Shown here in pieces: positions 11,150 through 21,728 of a DNA stretch of 64,000 nt; within the stretch, counting starts at the first letter, position 1; each line of letters starts with the position of its first letter. Location: assembly GCF_040954645.1 (NCBI RefSeq), contig NC_092803.1:64807484-64871483 (forward strand). Direction: 5' to 3'. Under the pieces are notes generated by a model. It searched no databases and was not told where the DNA came from. It was given only the letters and a program-made list of their open reading frames with translations. The position numbers were made by a program, and so were the translations under genes. Source of the DNA: Diabrotica undecimpunctata. Its lineage: Eukaryota > Arthropoda > Insecta > Coleoptera > Chrysomelidae.

Positions 11150-11539
11150 GAGCGTAGGCGCAAAATTTCGGGCCAATGCTTTTTAAATGCATTCATTTTT
11201 TTCAAATCCTGAGAAAACTAACAAATATTTTTAAAAAATTTAAAAACAGAATGAAAGACTACATTATTACCGAGGGCCGAAAGTCTCTTAGAATAAACAA
11301 AAAGTTTTTTTGAATAAGATATTTGAAATTCGAAATCACACTAAATTTTCTGTTTATTTCACCCCTGTAACTTATTAAAATAAACATTATAGAAGTTTTC
11401 AGGGACTTTCGGCCCTCGATATTAATGTATTCTTTCATTCTGCGTTTAAATTTTTCAAAAATATTTATTAGTTTTCTCAGGATTCGAAAAAAAAGAATGC
11501 ATTTAAAAAGCATTGGCCCGAAACTTTGCGCCTACACTC
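11150..11539. mobile_element. 390-bp MITE with long TIRs at TTAA
   Basis: Flanked by TTAA at 11146-11149 and 11540-11543. The arms begin GAG(C/T)GTAGGCGCAAA and continue through TTTCGGGCCAATGC, TTTTTAAATGCATTC, TCCTGAGAAAACTAA and GAGGGCCGAAAGTC. They form an imperfect inverted repeat of about 140 bp around a loop of about 100 bp. There is no coding capacity; open stretches on both strands are by-products of the palindrome. TTAA duplication fits piggyBac-type or another TTAA-targeting mobilisation, but the tips are not piggyBac-like CCC. Confidence 0.85.
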
Positions 11540-11666
11540 TTAATGATAAAAACGCCAACGACCCACCTCTACTCGTTACCTGTGTCCCTACTTTGATTCG
11601 GTGCTTTGACCACGCGACACGAGACGTTGCCAAATAATTTTGTATGAAGTTTTTTTATTGTGGCGT

Positions 11667-11880
11667 TATATTAAGTTTATTATTTTTATTGGAAATAAGG
11701 CACAATCTGACTTTAAAATAAGCTTATTTTGATGTTTAGATTTTTAATTCGGAAATCGTACTTAAAATACGAATCATTAGTAAATTTTATTTATATAAAA
11801 CTATTTCCGAAGTGGAAATCAAAATGTTATATTACACTTATTGTAAAGTAAAATTGTTGCATATTCCAATAAAAAAGAGT
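11667..11880. mobile_element. Short palindrome of PLE terminal module
   Basis: Left: TTTTTATTGGAAATAAGGCAC, TTTAAAATAAG and TAATTCGGAAATCGT. Right: the inverse, ATTTCCGAAGTGGAAAT and ATATTCCAATAAAAA. Both are degraded copies of the terminal module seen at 6134, 27262, 45089 and 49668. There is essentially no interior, only two ends facing each other. No clear target duplication. Confidence 0.55.
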
Positions 11881-12316
11881 AAGCTGCCATTTAAATCCAT
11901 TTCGCCCAAATATGATTATCTTAGAACATTCTTCAAATGCTAAAAAGACAACAGGTCAAATAAAACCAATAAGTTTGGCAACGTTGAACTTCCCCTTTTT
12001 TATTATATCCACTCATGCATGTTCGGCGATTAACTTTGGAAAATTTTGGATTAATTTTTAAATGTAAAATTCGTAAGTATACGCTTGGATTTCATTATTT
12101 GACATTTAATATTGAGGTTATGATGTTAATAAAAGGTAAACATTGTATGTAGTAAATAAAATTAATTATTAAATTGCAGTATTACTATTAATATAGAAGC
12201 AACAATAAAAACTGGATTCCATAAAATAAAGCATAAAATACCTTTTCAACCAACTATCATACCCACTGTAAAATACAATTAATAATTGCATATCATATCA
12301 ATATTTGGAGCGACAT
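11881..12316. other. No gene recognised
   Basis: AT-rich spacer between two short non-autonomous elements; nothing supported. Confidence 0.5.
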
Positions 12317-12511
12317 TAACGCCCGATTTCATAACGAAAAACTAAAGCACACTTTAGCTAATGTTTATTTTAGATTAAATTAAACAAACTTGAACCAACA
12401 TGATTATTACTGAAATTTACACTTAAAAGTGAACTTTATATTATTGAAATTCACACTAAAAGTAAACTTTAATTTAATGTTCACGTCAAACTTATACGAA
12501 ATCGGGCGTAA
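12317..12511. mobile_element. 189-bp MITE with TAA target duplication
   Basis: The tips CGCCCGATTTC (12320-12330) and GAAATCGGGCG (12498-12508) are inverted and flanked by TAA on both sides. Internally there are AAAGTGAACTTTA / AAAGTAAACTTTA repeats. A 3-bp T-A-A duplication fits the PIF/Harbinger target preference, but the short tips give no further support. Confidence 0.6.
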
Positions 12512-12920
12512 GAATGAAGAATTTGGGTTACTACTGTTTTATTATGATTTAAATCCACTTTTCTCGTTGCGTTAGTTTGTGCTTAAAAGTTAGAAACCGA
12601 TAGAACGTGAATTTACTATTTTTTGTTGTATTTTTACAATAAATAACACAGTATTTGCAAAATCCCATTTTCTTCAATAAATACTTATGGAATATGCTAA
12701 CAAAGTTCAAGTTTTTAATGCTGCACACGCACGATCGTTTCTCGTATCCCCTCCAAGTACTTGCACACAGCGAATAGCTAAATTAGTGTAACAGAGTTAT
12801 TAATGTCACAGAGTTAGTGGCCAAACTCTTTCGAAACGGCTTGACCGATTTTTATGAAATTTTATATATGTGTTTGGTTAAATATACTACTCTGAATCTT
12901 CTTTCAGGAAAGTTTTTTGA

Positions 12921-13440
12921 TTGAAATCAGTTGACACAGTTATAAATCAGAATGACGTAATAAACGATCCTACAGAGTTTTTCAATTCATTGAAATTGCC
13001 TGGATTCCCTCCCAATAATAACCAATTAAACGTAGGATTAGTTGTAATTATGCTGCGTAACATTCTCGTAACATTCACACAGTCTCAACTGTGCAATAGA
13101 AACAGACTGAGTGAAAATGCTAATGAATAATGTTATTGCGACAAATCAAGAAAAAATACAAAGGACAGGATGTCTTGATCGCGTGTGTACTGATGATTTT
13201 AACAAACGTACCATTTAATTTTAAACTTTTACAATTTTCCTTGCTTTTAGCTTCTGCAACGACAATAAACAAATCACGAAACCAACCGTTGGAAGCTTGT
13301 GGAATTAACTTAGAGTTTCCATATTTTGTACATGGACAATTATTCGTGTAACGGCACACCGTCATCGTTGTATATTTATTTAACGCAAAAAAAAATAAAA
13401 ATATTTTTATCAAAAATCATTAAATTGATTCAAATTTTTT
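12921..13440 (+). pseudogene. Helitron helicase C-terminal fragment
   Basis: Peptides across shifting frames match the end of the Helitron PIF1-like helicase: SVDTVINQNDVINDPTEFFN, LKLPGFPP, LNVGLVVIMLRNI, LCNRNRLS, PFNFKLLQFSL, then a degenerate version of the TINKSQGQTL-type helicase motif VI region (TINKSRNQPLEACGINLE). In live elements this helicase is fused to a Rep nuclease for rolling-circle transposition; no Rep part is present here. Stops and at least two frameshifts break it. The 3' terminus of the element is about 80 bp downstream. Confidence 0.8.
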
Positions 13441-13520
13441 TATGTATAATATGTATGAGTGTTTTTTTTCGATTTTATTTTCTGTTGATTTTATAGTACG
13501 AAGTTTGCCGGGTATGCTAG
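13441..13520 (+). mobile_element. Helitron 3' terminus (CTAG)
   Basis: The helicase relic runs into an AT-rich tail ending GTTTGCCGGGTATGCTAG at 13520, followed by T. A CTRR end (here CTAG) is the hallmark of Helitron 3' termini and sits where expected. The GC hairpin normally just upstream is present only as a degenerate GCCGGG/TATGC patch. Confidence 0.55.
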
Positions 13521-14731
13521 TAAAATAATAAAATAATTATTGTAAACCTAATTTGGAGTAACATATGTGAAGAAATTTTCCAGATTTATTTAACTTAACA
13601 ACAGCTTTCAGTTTCACAAGAAAATTAAGGAAATTCTACAATTATCCCAACTTAATAAACTCCTGTTGCGAGTGTTGCAAAATATCTAATTAAATAATAG
13701 AGATGCAGTTTAGAAAATTATAATATTAAAGTCTTAGACTACAGGATAAATGGTTATCGCTTGGAAATACAATCGGCTAAAACAATGCTAAAACATTAGG
13801 GTTCAAATTCAACTGCAATTATTACTTATGCAAATTTATTATTAGACTCTTAAGTAACCAGAAGCAAAACTATAAATTCAATTGTAAATGGCCAAATATT
13901 TCTGCACTGGCGAGCATATACGTCAAGTGCCCGATCCTCTATATATTATATATTACGTATGTATCCCATAAAAACATTGAATATAGTAAATATGTGGAGA
14001 ATACATATATTTTCGTTACAAGCAGTACAAAAATTTACATATATTATTTAAACCTAAACCTAAATTTGCAAAATGAGTTCGTTGTAGACTATTTACATAA
14101 TATCTCCATGTAAGTGGTGTGTCAAAATATTTTCCAAAAATTTGTATTAGTCAACAAGTTTAAGTTAGACTTCGTTTACGTAAATAACAGGAGAATGGCA
14201 ACTATGTCTTCTACGAAATTAGATAACTTTACATATGGAGGGTGAAGATTTGAAAACAATATCTGTCGACCAAATATACGAGTAAATCCTATTTAATACG
14301 TTTTGAAGTAAGAAACCCATAGTTTTAATAACTTTCCTTGACAAAATATACCTAATAGTAGTAAAATATGATATGATTTGTAGCAACTTTAAAGAATATG
14401 TCTGTTAAAGATTTACACAAAAATGATAAAATATTTCCGGAAAGACTAAATCCTGTAAGTTTTTAATGGTCGTTTAGAAATGTTCAAACATTTATGTTTA
14501 ATAATCTCATCATCAATTAGTTATTTTCAAGAAACAAACTTTAAAGGACAGCATAGTTATGATATGAGGAAGAAATTATTCCTGTTTCCAGAAAACGCCG
14601 CGCCGAAACGTCGAAAATAATGCTAGTGGAGGACTAGTTACATTATGTTAAACAAAAGTTTGAATGGAGAGCATTGGCAATCAACTGTAAATTAGAATCA
14701 GTGTTCTTTCCACAAGAAATAAATATCTGTA
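13521..14731. other. No gene recognised
   Basis: AT-rich spacer with no coding similarity. The block near 14580-14640 (CCGCGCCGAAACGTCG) is more GC-rich than its surroundings and looks like part of a repeat, but I cannot name it. Confidence 0.5.

Positions 14732-14829
<98 letters not shown>
14732..14829. repeat. (TA)n microsatellite
   Basis: About 98 bases of TA dinucleotide with a single ACA interruption. It creates artificial Tyr-Ile open frames on both strands. It sits at the 5' junction of the non-LTR fragment that follows. Confidence 0.97.
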
Positions 14830-14834
14830 AACAT

Positions 14835-16850
14835 AATTTGGATAAATAATGAGTTTCCCACAAAATGGACGCATGTAATAATAATTCCATTACTGAAACC
14901 AAATAAACCGCGAACTGATCCTGATTCCTACAACCCAATTTCTCTTACCAATATAATGTACAAATTCTTAGAAAAAATGATGAATTATAGTCTAAGATTA
15001 TATCCTGGAAAATAATGAATTATTAATCAATCAATAATGTTCGGCTTTCGCAGAAACAGGTCCACCATAAATAATTTATTAAACCTGGAGTCCGAACTAC
15101 ATTCATTATGTGCAATTGAACAGGACTGTCTTGCTGTCTTTTTCGATATAAAAAAAGCGTTTGACATGGCTTGAAGATCCAATATTCTAAACACACTTAG
15201 TCATTGGGGTGTCAAGGGTAACATGCTATATTTTATTTATAATTTTCTTGACAGAAGACAATTTAATTAAGATAAATGATACAATATCCAGCACCAAAGA
15301 CCAAACAAATGGAACACCTCAAGGATCTGTTATTAGTTCAACACTTTTCATAGTACCGATAAACTAAATCTTTCTAACGAAAACTTTCTAAAATTTGTTA
15401 AGACCAGATTATACGCTAATGATTTACTTATTTATTCAAGTAGAAAAAATATTCTTTCTGTACAGAAAAACTTACAACGTGCATTAAATCACCTTCCTTG
15501 AAAACTGATCTAAAGCTATGGGATTGCAATTTTTTACAACCAAAACCAAATGTATATTATTTTCAAAAAACGGCACTCTACGAATCCAGATCTTCAGTTA
15601 TAAGGAAACAACTTAACTTATGGGAAAACAGAAACAAAAATTTTTAGGAATAATTTTTGATAAGAAACTATCTTAGAAATACCATATGATACAAATTAAG
15701 CAATATTGTCAATCTGGTCTTAATTTAATGCGAACATTGTGTAATTGTAGTTGGGGTTTAGATTTAAAAAATTTAATTTATATTTACAAATCACTTCTGT
15801 GATCAAAACTTGACTATAAATCAGTTGTATACTCATTTGCAAATGAGATACTTTTTGTTCAACTAGAAGTCATACAAAATACGGTATTAGGAATAGCTAC
15901 AGAAGCATAAAGAGATACTTTTTGTTCAACTAGAAGTCATACAAAATACGGTATTAGGAATAGCTACAGAAGCATACTGTACTGGCCCGGGGGACCACCT
16001 TTAAATTTCAAAAGGATGTGCTTGTCATAAACATACGCATCATCCATATGTGTGATAAAATCACATTTTACTTTCCATTGCACTATCGTTGAACGTTTTA
16101 AAGAAACTTATATAAAAAAAAGAATGAACCCTCCCTTTTACGATAAAATCAGAATTTATCCTCTATCTCTCCATAATATTCAATTCTAAATTGTTTTAAA
16201 GACAAATACAGTCACAACTCTCCCCTGCACCTTTCCTCCTGCAATATGTGATCTAACTCTTTCTAAATATAATAAGTTTGAGACCTCCCATGCAACAATT
16301 ATTTAATCATTTTACAACAAAATTGGTTATTTTCCAGATCATTGTCATATCTATAAGGATTCATCAAAAACTATTGATGGTGTGAGATCAGCAGTTATAG
16401 CTCCGAACATTGTATTAATGTTTTACTTGTAGTATATACTCTGGAGAAATATACTCAATTCTGCAAACCCTCTTTCATATACGTACTCAAACAATTCCAA
16501 ATTCTGTCAGAACTACCGATTCTCTTAGTGCATTATATGCGATAGAAAAGTTATATACAAGTAATCCTCTAGGTATTTTAATAAAAGAACAATTACATTT
16601 ACTAAACAACACGAAGCATCAAGTACGCTTCAAGGAAACGAAAAAGCAGATTTTTGTTCACACAGTGTTAGTGAACTTAGTATCTGTTTCCGACTACAAA
16701 TCGTTGCTTAAAGAAAAAGTGACAAATGAATAAGAAAACGAATGGAATCTTTTATAATTAACTTTGCACATCGTAAAGCCCTCAACCGAATCTTGGTGCG
16801 AGATAAACTTAAATTGCCAGATATTTGTTAACCTAATCCGTTTACGTATA
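14835..16850 (+). pseudogene. Non-LTR retrotransposon with RNase H, decayed
   Basis: RT-domain peptides in order: PTKWTHVIIIPLLKPNK, DSYNPISLTNIMYKFLEKM, MFGFRRNRSTINNLL, DCLAVFFDIKKAFDMA (the palm motif A region), TNGTPQGSVI, then TRLYANDLLIYS, in which YxDD has become YAND. An RNase H-like domain follows at about 16340-16700: YKDSSKTIDGVRSAV, DSLSALYAIEKLY and QGNEKADFCSH. This architecture is that of jockey/I-superfamily elements carrying RNase H. Stops occur every 50-100 codons, and an internal tandem duplication lies at 15845-15976. The endonuclease part is absent upstream of the TA tract. Confidence 0.8.
15845..15976. repeat. Tandem duplication inside the RT relic
   Basis: A 65-bp unit (15845-15909) is repeated exactly at 15912-15976, giving a 67-bp period with two bases between. 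It covers GAGATACTTTTTGTTC through ACAGAAGCATA. It arose after the retrotransposon was inserted and has not yet diverged. Confidence 0.95.
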
Positions 16851-18041
16851 GTTCATAAAAGACAAACCTTATTACTTAAAAATATAAAGTCAGTCTTAGG
16901 AACACATCGTAAATATGTTTAATTACTTGAAAAATATTGGTGTTTTAAACAAACTGTAACTGTTAATGTTTTGTAAACGTTATTTACAAATTGTAAAATA
17001 TGAAATTCTTACCTAATTGTGAACCTAACAATAATTCAAAAGTACTGTGTAGATTTAGGGATCTATGTATTAGTTATAGTACATCTAATGGTCCAAAGTG
17101 GCTGATGCTGTTATCAATACAATCAAAAGAAAGTAGAACAGACAGATTAGGATGCATGTATAATACCAAACATCCATGCCTGGACTTTGCACATAATGTT
17201 GCCAGCTATATTTGTATTGAGTAATAAATATTGAGTAAACCTATAACTGAAAAAATAAATTTGGGATAAAATGAACAAAATCAAAACAAAGTATAAGAAA
17301 TAAGAAATACATATCAAAAGAAAATTTAGAAACTGTGTTCTCTTGAGTATACGAATTAACTGTAAATTACAGGCACATAAAAATAAATTGCACTAAACTG
17401 ATACATCAAACAAATTTAAAGATAAGGCTATATACAAATATTTTATTGACATGTTTACCTCGCAGATATATCGTGCCACTGAAATTTGACTAGGAAGTAA
17501 AAGAAATTGAAGACAGATTGAAAATAATGACAAATAACGAAATAATTTCATGAGGATTATGGTATTAACAATTTTGTAAAAACTTCGATACTTGGTGCAA
17601 ATATATGAGCTAACCAAAACAATGAAGAGATGGTCAAAATGTTTTTATGTAAACGACCGATTAAGAAAAAAAAATGGACTACATAAAAATGACCTAAAAA
17701 CTAGGAAATATTTTTAGGAAAAGTTTTTGAACTAAATGAACTGCATTTAAAAAAGGTAAATGTAGAGAAATGGTATAAGGTGCAAATAAACTAATTTATT
17801 AAATAAATAAATAAACTACGTTTATATAAATCTGTAATCCATTTAACTAGTGATAAACAGTGAATTCGTGTGTTTTTAAATTTATAACCCTACTCTAAAA
17901 CCGGTTTATTTCTTTTACATTTTAGTACTTTGTTATTTGGTCCAATATTTTGTTATGTATTAACATAACAATAAAAAAATATAAATTAAGTAACATGCAT
18001 GTTATTATATTTTACTATAATGATTTAATTTGTTTACTTAC
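16851..18041. other. No gene recognised; probable intron of the minus-strand host gene
   Basis: AT-rich sequence with no recognised coding family. Open stretches at 17000-17224 (plus) and 17393-17617 (minus) show no motif. On the minus strand this region lies just downstream of the splice donor at 18041, so it is expected to be first-intron sequence of the gene whose first exon is at 18042-18090. Confidence 0.45.
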
Positions 18042-18090
18042 CTATAAGAAATAATGCTAAAACTAGCGCAAGTGATTTTTCTACCTTCAT
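18042..18090 (-). CDS. First coding exon of a secreted or membrane protein (host gene)
   Basis: The minus strand reads ATG at 18090-18088 followed by MKVEKSLALVLALFLI, then one extra base and a consensus donor GTAAGT at 18041-18036. Sixteen codons hold a basic N-terminus and a Leu/Ala/Val core, a textbook signal peptide, and the intron falls in phase 1 near where signal-peptide exons commonly end. Upstream lies a GC-richer stretch (18150-18400) with a well-placed Inr and DPE. The rest of the protein must lie at lower coordinates, probably beyond the transposon-rich region or outside the window; I could not find exon 2. The product is therefore unknown. This is the strongest candidate for a functioning host gene here. 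Confidence 0.6.
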
Positions 18091-18275
18091 AGTCAATAAA
18101 AACACTTCACATAACACTTTCAAAACTACAACATCCCCACAAAAGCCAAATACTTCTTATACAGTACAGTTATTTGTCCAGTATAATCGTATTCGTTCAC
18201 CAAATCACTTCGAACGTACTTTTTAAAAAATCGCGAGTCACGTGCGTCTGTAACTTGTTGACGGGGCGTCGCAAT

Positions 18276-18310
18276 ATAACCAACGTCGATGTCGGCAGGC
18301 GTCGAACTGA
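18276..18310 (-). promoter_or_regulatory. Inr + DPE core promoter
   Basis: On the minus strand TCAGTT lies at 18310-18305, matching the arthropod initiator with A+1 at 18308. At exactly +28 to +33 (18281-18276) the sequence is GGTTAT, which fits the downstream promoter element consensus DSWYVY at every position. There is no TATA box at -30. A start here would give a 5' UTR of about 218 nt before the ATG at 18090. Confidence 0.5.
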
Positions 18311-20099
18311 CGTAGTAAAACCAAAACTTTGTTGAGGCGCTCCAGTGATATCGCATGTCATGCGCCACGGCCAAATTGGCGAATATAATTTTATTTTTCT
18401 TGGAATTGTACTCACAAGATTGTATAAGAAAGAAGAATTGGACTGTAAATATTTTAGTTGGTTAGACCGATACAGGAGATGTTAAATTTACCCTGGAAAA
18501 TATGAAACAATATAAACGACAATAAAAAAATTTTGATTTGTCTTCTTCTTTAGATTGGATACTGTTACAATTTACTGATTAGCTAACTACGCTCCCATCT
18601 TATTTACTATTATATAAATATTGTTACTAGCTGTAGTTAAAATTATAATTTTTTATTTTTAACGTCTATACGCTCCGACGATAGCGTCTACAAATCTTTT
18701 ATCACTCTAGTTAAAAAAAAATGTTACTTGATTAACTTACTGTTTTGTATGTATATTCAGCACATCACTACTTGTTGAAGGGCAACCACTCCCTATATCT
18801 AATCCTGGTGCAGTTAAAACGCAAACATCACCGATATGCTTTTGTAAATAATATAATGAAATTTTTTTTCTGGATAATTAAATTAAGTAAAGGTCTAGGT
18901 GATCTTCCCATTTGCTGGAAAGTTGAAGGTACTAAAACAATGAGAGTAGCCCCTCTCTACACATAAAATAAGTCATTATGGAATAGTTCTGATAGTAATT
19001 CATATTTTCTACTTTCTGAAAAGAACCTGGTTTGTCCACCTAGTTAGGAGACTGGGCGGTTAACTAGTAATCAACTCGTATTTTTTTTATTTACAGGATC
19101 TTGATACCTGGATTAATTAGTTAATAACAGTTATTAAGGTGAGTTTTAGCTATTTTGAATATTTGTGAATTTTGTTCAATATATTACAATATATGCTACT
19201 TAACTGTCCAGTGTCTGTTTTATAATTTAAAGTGTTTTTATTTTTGTTACTATGATACATCTCCAGAAATAATCTCTTTTTGTAGTTATCAGTCTGTGTC
19301 AAAATACGAGCTTTGTTATAGTCTAGCAAATGACGGTCTTTTCATAGTGCTCAACTACTGCACAAGTATTTTTTTCCAAGCGGCAATCACTTTTATGTTG
19401 CGTGATGCGTTGTTTTAGCTTTTTTGGCATCCCAGACACGGTATTTTATAAACAACATTACTTATATAATAAGGTTAGTATTGGGTCTTTGATTTTTAAA
19501 AATAGCTGTTTGCTGTTCATGGTATTATATTAGCTATACAATATTAGGAACATCTTTGAATATGGATATGACAGAATCAGTTAGGCCATTAATAAAGGGG
19601 AGTTTTATATTTGATTGATTTTTGTTAGATTATGGACGGGACCATTATATAGAAATAACTGCTATAAATTAGTTTTTCTTCTCCTTTATTGCTCCGCCGA
19701 CTTCATACTTTCCCATGACTTGTTCCTTGACGTTTTTCTTTCCCACTTTGGTAATAAAGCAATCGTTTAAATACATAAAGTGATTTTTATTGTTAGTACT
19801 TACTGCGCCGATTCCTATGATGTCAAATTTTATATTTTCAGGTTATTCTTGGCAATTATATGTCGCTATATAAAGCGTTGTTGTTTTGTTTGGGTAGCGG
19901 TTTAGACTCCACAGAATTTAAGCACTCACTGCTCTCCTGGTGTTATTCCGAAAGCTACCAAGTTTAGTTACCACGCTGCTTTGGTGCGGATTGGTAAGGG
20001 TTCATTGGTGTGCTCCGGTTATAAGACGTCGAGACCCGCCATTCGCTCTCGTTCTTCTGCAATATACCGTACTTACAAGAGATTTTCAGAAATTATATA
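18311..20099. other. No gene recognised
   Basis: Upstream of the putative promoter the sequence returns to AT-rich spacer. Short open stretches (18745-18966, 19155-19418, 19940-20131) have no recognisable motif. A more complex block at 19850-20095 precedes the Tc1 element and may be an older repeat into which it inserted. Confidence 0.4.
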
Positions 20100-21728
20100 C
20101 ACTCGCGATCATAAAATCCGGGTCACCTTGAAAATCGTGGTTATTTCATTTTTAACGAGCTTTATCGTAAATAATAATAACACAAATACAAACTAATGCA
20201 TGTTTCTAAGAATTTTTGTCGGCTTAGGGTTTCCTTTGTAACAAAGAATTCCAGTAATGCCGATTTCTCGGAAAACTATACACTTCCCAAAATAAACGGT
20301 ACCTGTAACTGCCGCTTGTTTTAAATGTCTCATTTGTGCTTCGACTTTCTGTTCAAATGCAACAAATAAACGTTTATTATTGCCACCATTAGTATTTATT
20401 GGTGTCATTATTAGTGTTTATTATTGTTTATTTTTTGCCAAAAATGCCTTGACTGTTGTTGAAACGGCACGCATTGTTGCGTTTGTGGAAGACGGTCACA
20501 CTCAACGGCAAGGCGCTAGAACTGTTGGCGTAAGCCTTTTTACGGTTCAACGAGTGCTTCAACGCTTTCAGAAGACGAGTTTGATAACCAGACGACCTGA
20601 CTCTGGACGAAGAAGAAAGACCACGGCACGAGATGACCGTTTCCTTGTGTTTTAGGCTTTACGAAACCGGACCTCAACTGCGGTTATGCATCGAAATTGC
20701 CTACAGGAAGTACGAAATTGCAATGTTAGCGTTGCAACAGTCAGGAGAAGACTTCGTTCTTCTGGACTATCTTCTCGGGTAATGGCTACAGGACCGCCAC
20801 TTGGCCTTGCGCATCGAGTTGCATGACTAGCTTTTGCTCGACAATACGCGCATTGGGGAATTAATGATTGGAGCAAAGTGTTATTCTCAGATGAATCCCG
20901 TTTCTGCCTAACTGGATCCAATAGACGTTTAGTAGTTTGGAGCAGAACCGGTGAACGATTTTCACAAGCTTACATTGCTCCAAGAATGCCATTTGGTGGA
21001 GGCTCGGTCATGGCTAGGGGAGGTGTATCTTCCGACTTCCGCACAGAATTCCCTTCATCGAAAATGGATCCTTAACTGCACGAAGATACATTACGGAGAT
21101 TCTGGAAAAACATGTTATGCCCACCATGGGAGGGTTTAGAGAAGACGCAGTTTTTATGCAGGACAACGTGCGACCGCAGGTTGCCAGGATCAGTATGAAA
21201 TACTTGGACAAGGTTGGAATTACGAGGTTACCTCGTAATTCCACCTAATACCTAGCTAGATCTCCGGATCTGAATCCCATCAAACATCACTGGGATAATT
21301 TGAAAAAACGTATTGAAACCCATAAACCTCCTCCTAACAACGCACAGGAGCTTAAGGATCTGTTAGTAAGAGAGTGGAATAACATACCACAACATGTAAT
21401 CCGGAGAAAAATTGAGAATATGCCTGTAAGAGATTATTAGAGCAAGGGGAGGCAATACACGATATTAGTCATTGAAATTCCACTGATGTTTTACCACGTT
21501 CTGTATTTTTCATTTTTTCTTTCGCATGTCTGTTTCAACCATTAGGTTTGTTTTCTGCTTTTTCAATAAAAACAATAAAAAAACCGTTTTTTCTTTCTTT
21601 CAAAACAAACATTGATGACAAATAAAAAATACATTAGCCTAAAAAAAAGGTTATTACTGCACCAGATGCAAAAATATTCAAGAAACTTGAAATTTTCAAG
21701 GTGACCCGGATTTATGATCGCGAGTGTA
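20098..21728 (+). mobile_element. Tc1-family element with TA target duplication
   Basis: The ends are inverted: CACTCGCGATCATAAAATCC then GGGTCACCTTGAAAA at 20100-20135, and TTTTCAAGGTGACCC then GGATTTATGATCGCGAGTG at 21693-21726, each flanked by TA (20098-20099, 21727-21728). The length of about 1.63 kb and the single internal transposase frame are typical of Tc1. The tips are nearly identical (one indel), so the boundaries are secure even though the gene is broken. Confidence 0.92.
20437..21440 (+). pseudogene. Tc1 transposase, broken, catalytic Glu replaced by Lys
   Basis: The order of blocks matches a Tc1 DD34E transposase. There is an N-terminal HTH (VETARIVAFVEDGHTQRQGA, then VQRVLQRFQKT) with a GRRRKTTARDD hook, a second HTH part (RNCNVSVATVRRRLRSSGL), a first-Asp motif VLFSDESRFCL (about 20878), WSRTGERFSQ and GGGSVMARGG, a second-Asp motif MQDNVRPQVARI (about 21160) and DLNPIKHHWDNLKKR (about 21270), ending MPVRDY-stop at 21440. 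The family has Glu in DLNPIEHxWD; here codon 21282-21284 is AAA (Lys). There are also stops near 20653 and 20824 and frameshifts near 21075 and 21190. The protein would be dead even if the frame were restored by other means. Confidence 0.88.

Noticed and set aside
14580..14625. CCGCGCCGAAACGTCG block considered as a ribozyme or element terminus
   Set aside because: There is no CUGANGA box and no pairing partner; only general resemblance to repeat ends.
14674..15015. Open frames on both strands rich in Tyr-Ile
   Set aside because: They are produced by the TA dinucleotide tract; only the end on the plus strand (PTKWTHVIII...) is real RT remnant and is annotated separately.
19095..19140. Short segment between TTTACAG and GTGAGT that looks like a micro-exon
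   Set aside because: It has stops in the usable frames and no flanking exons.
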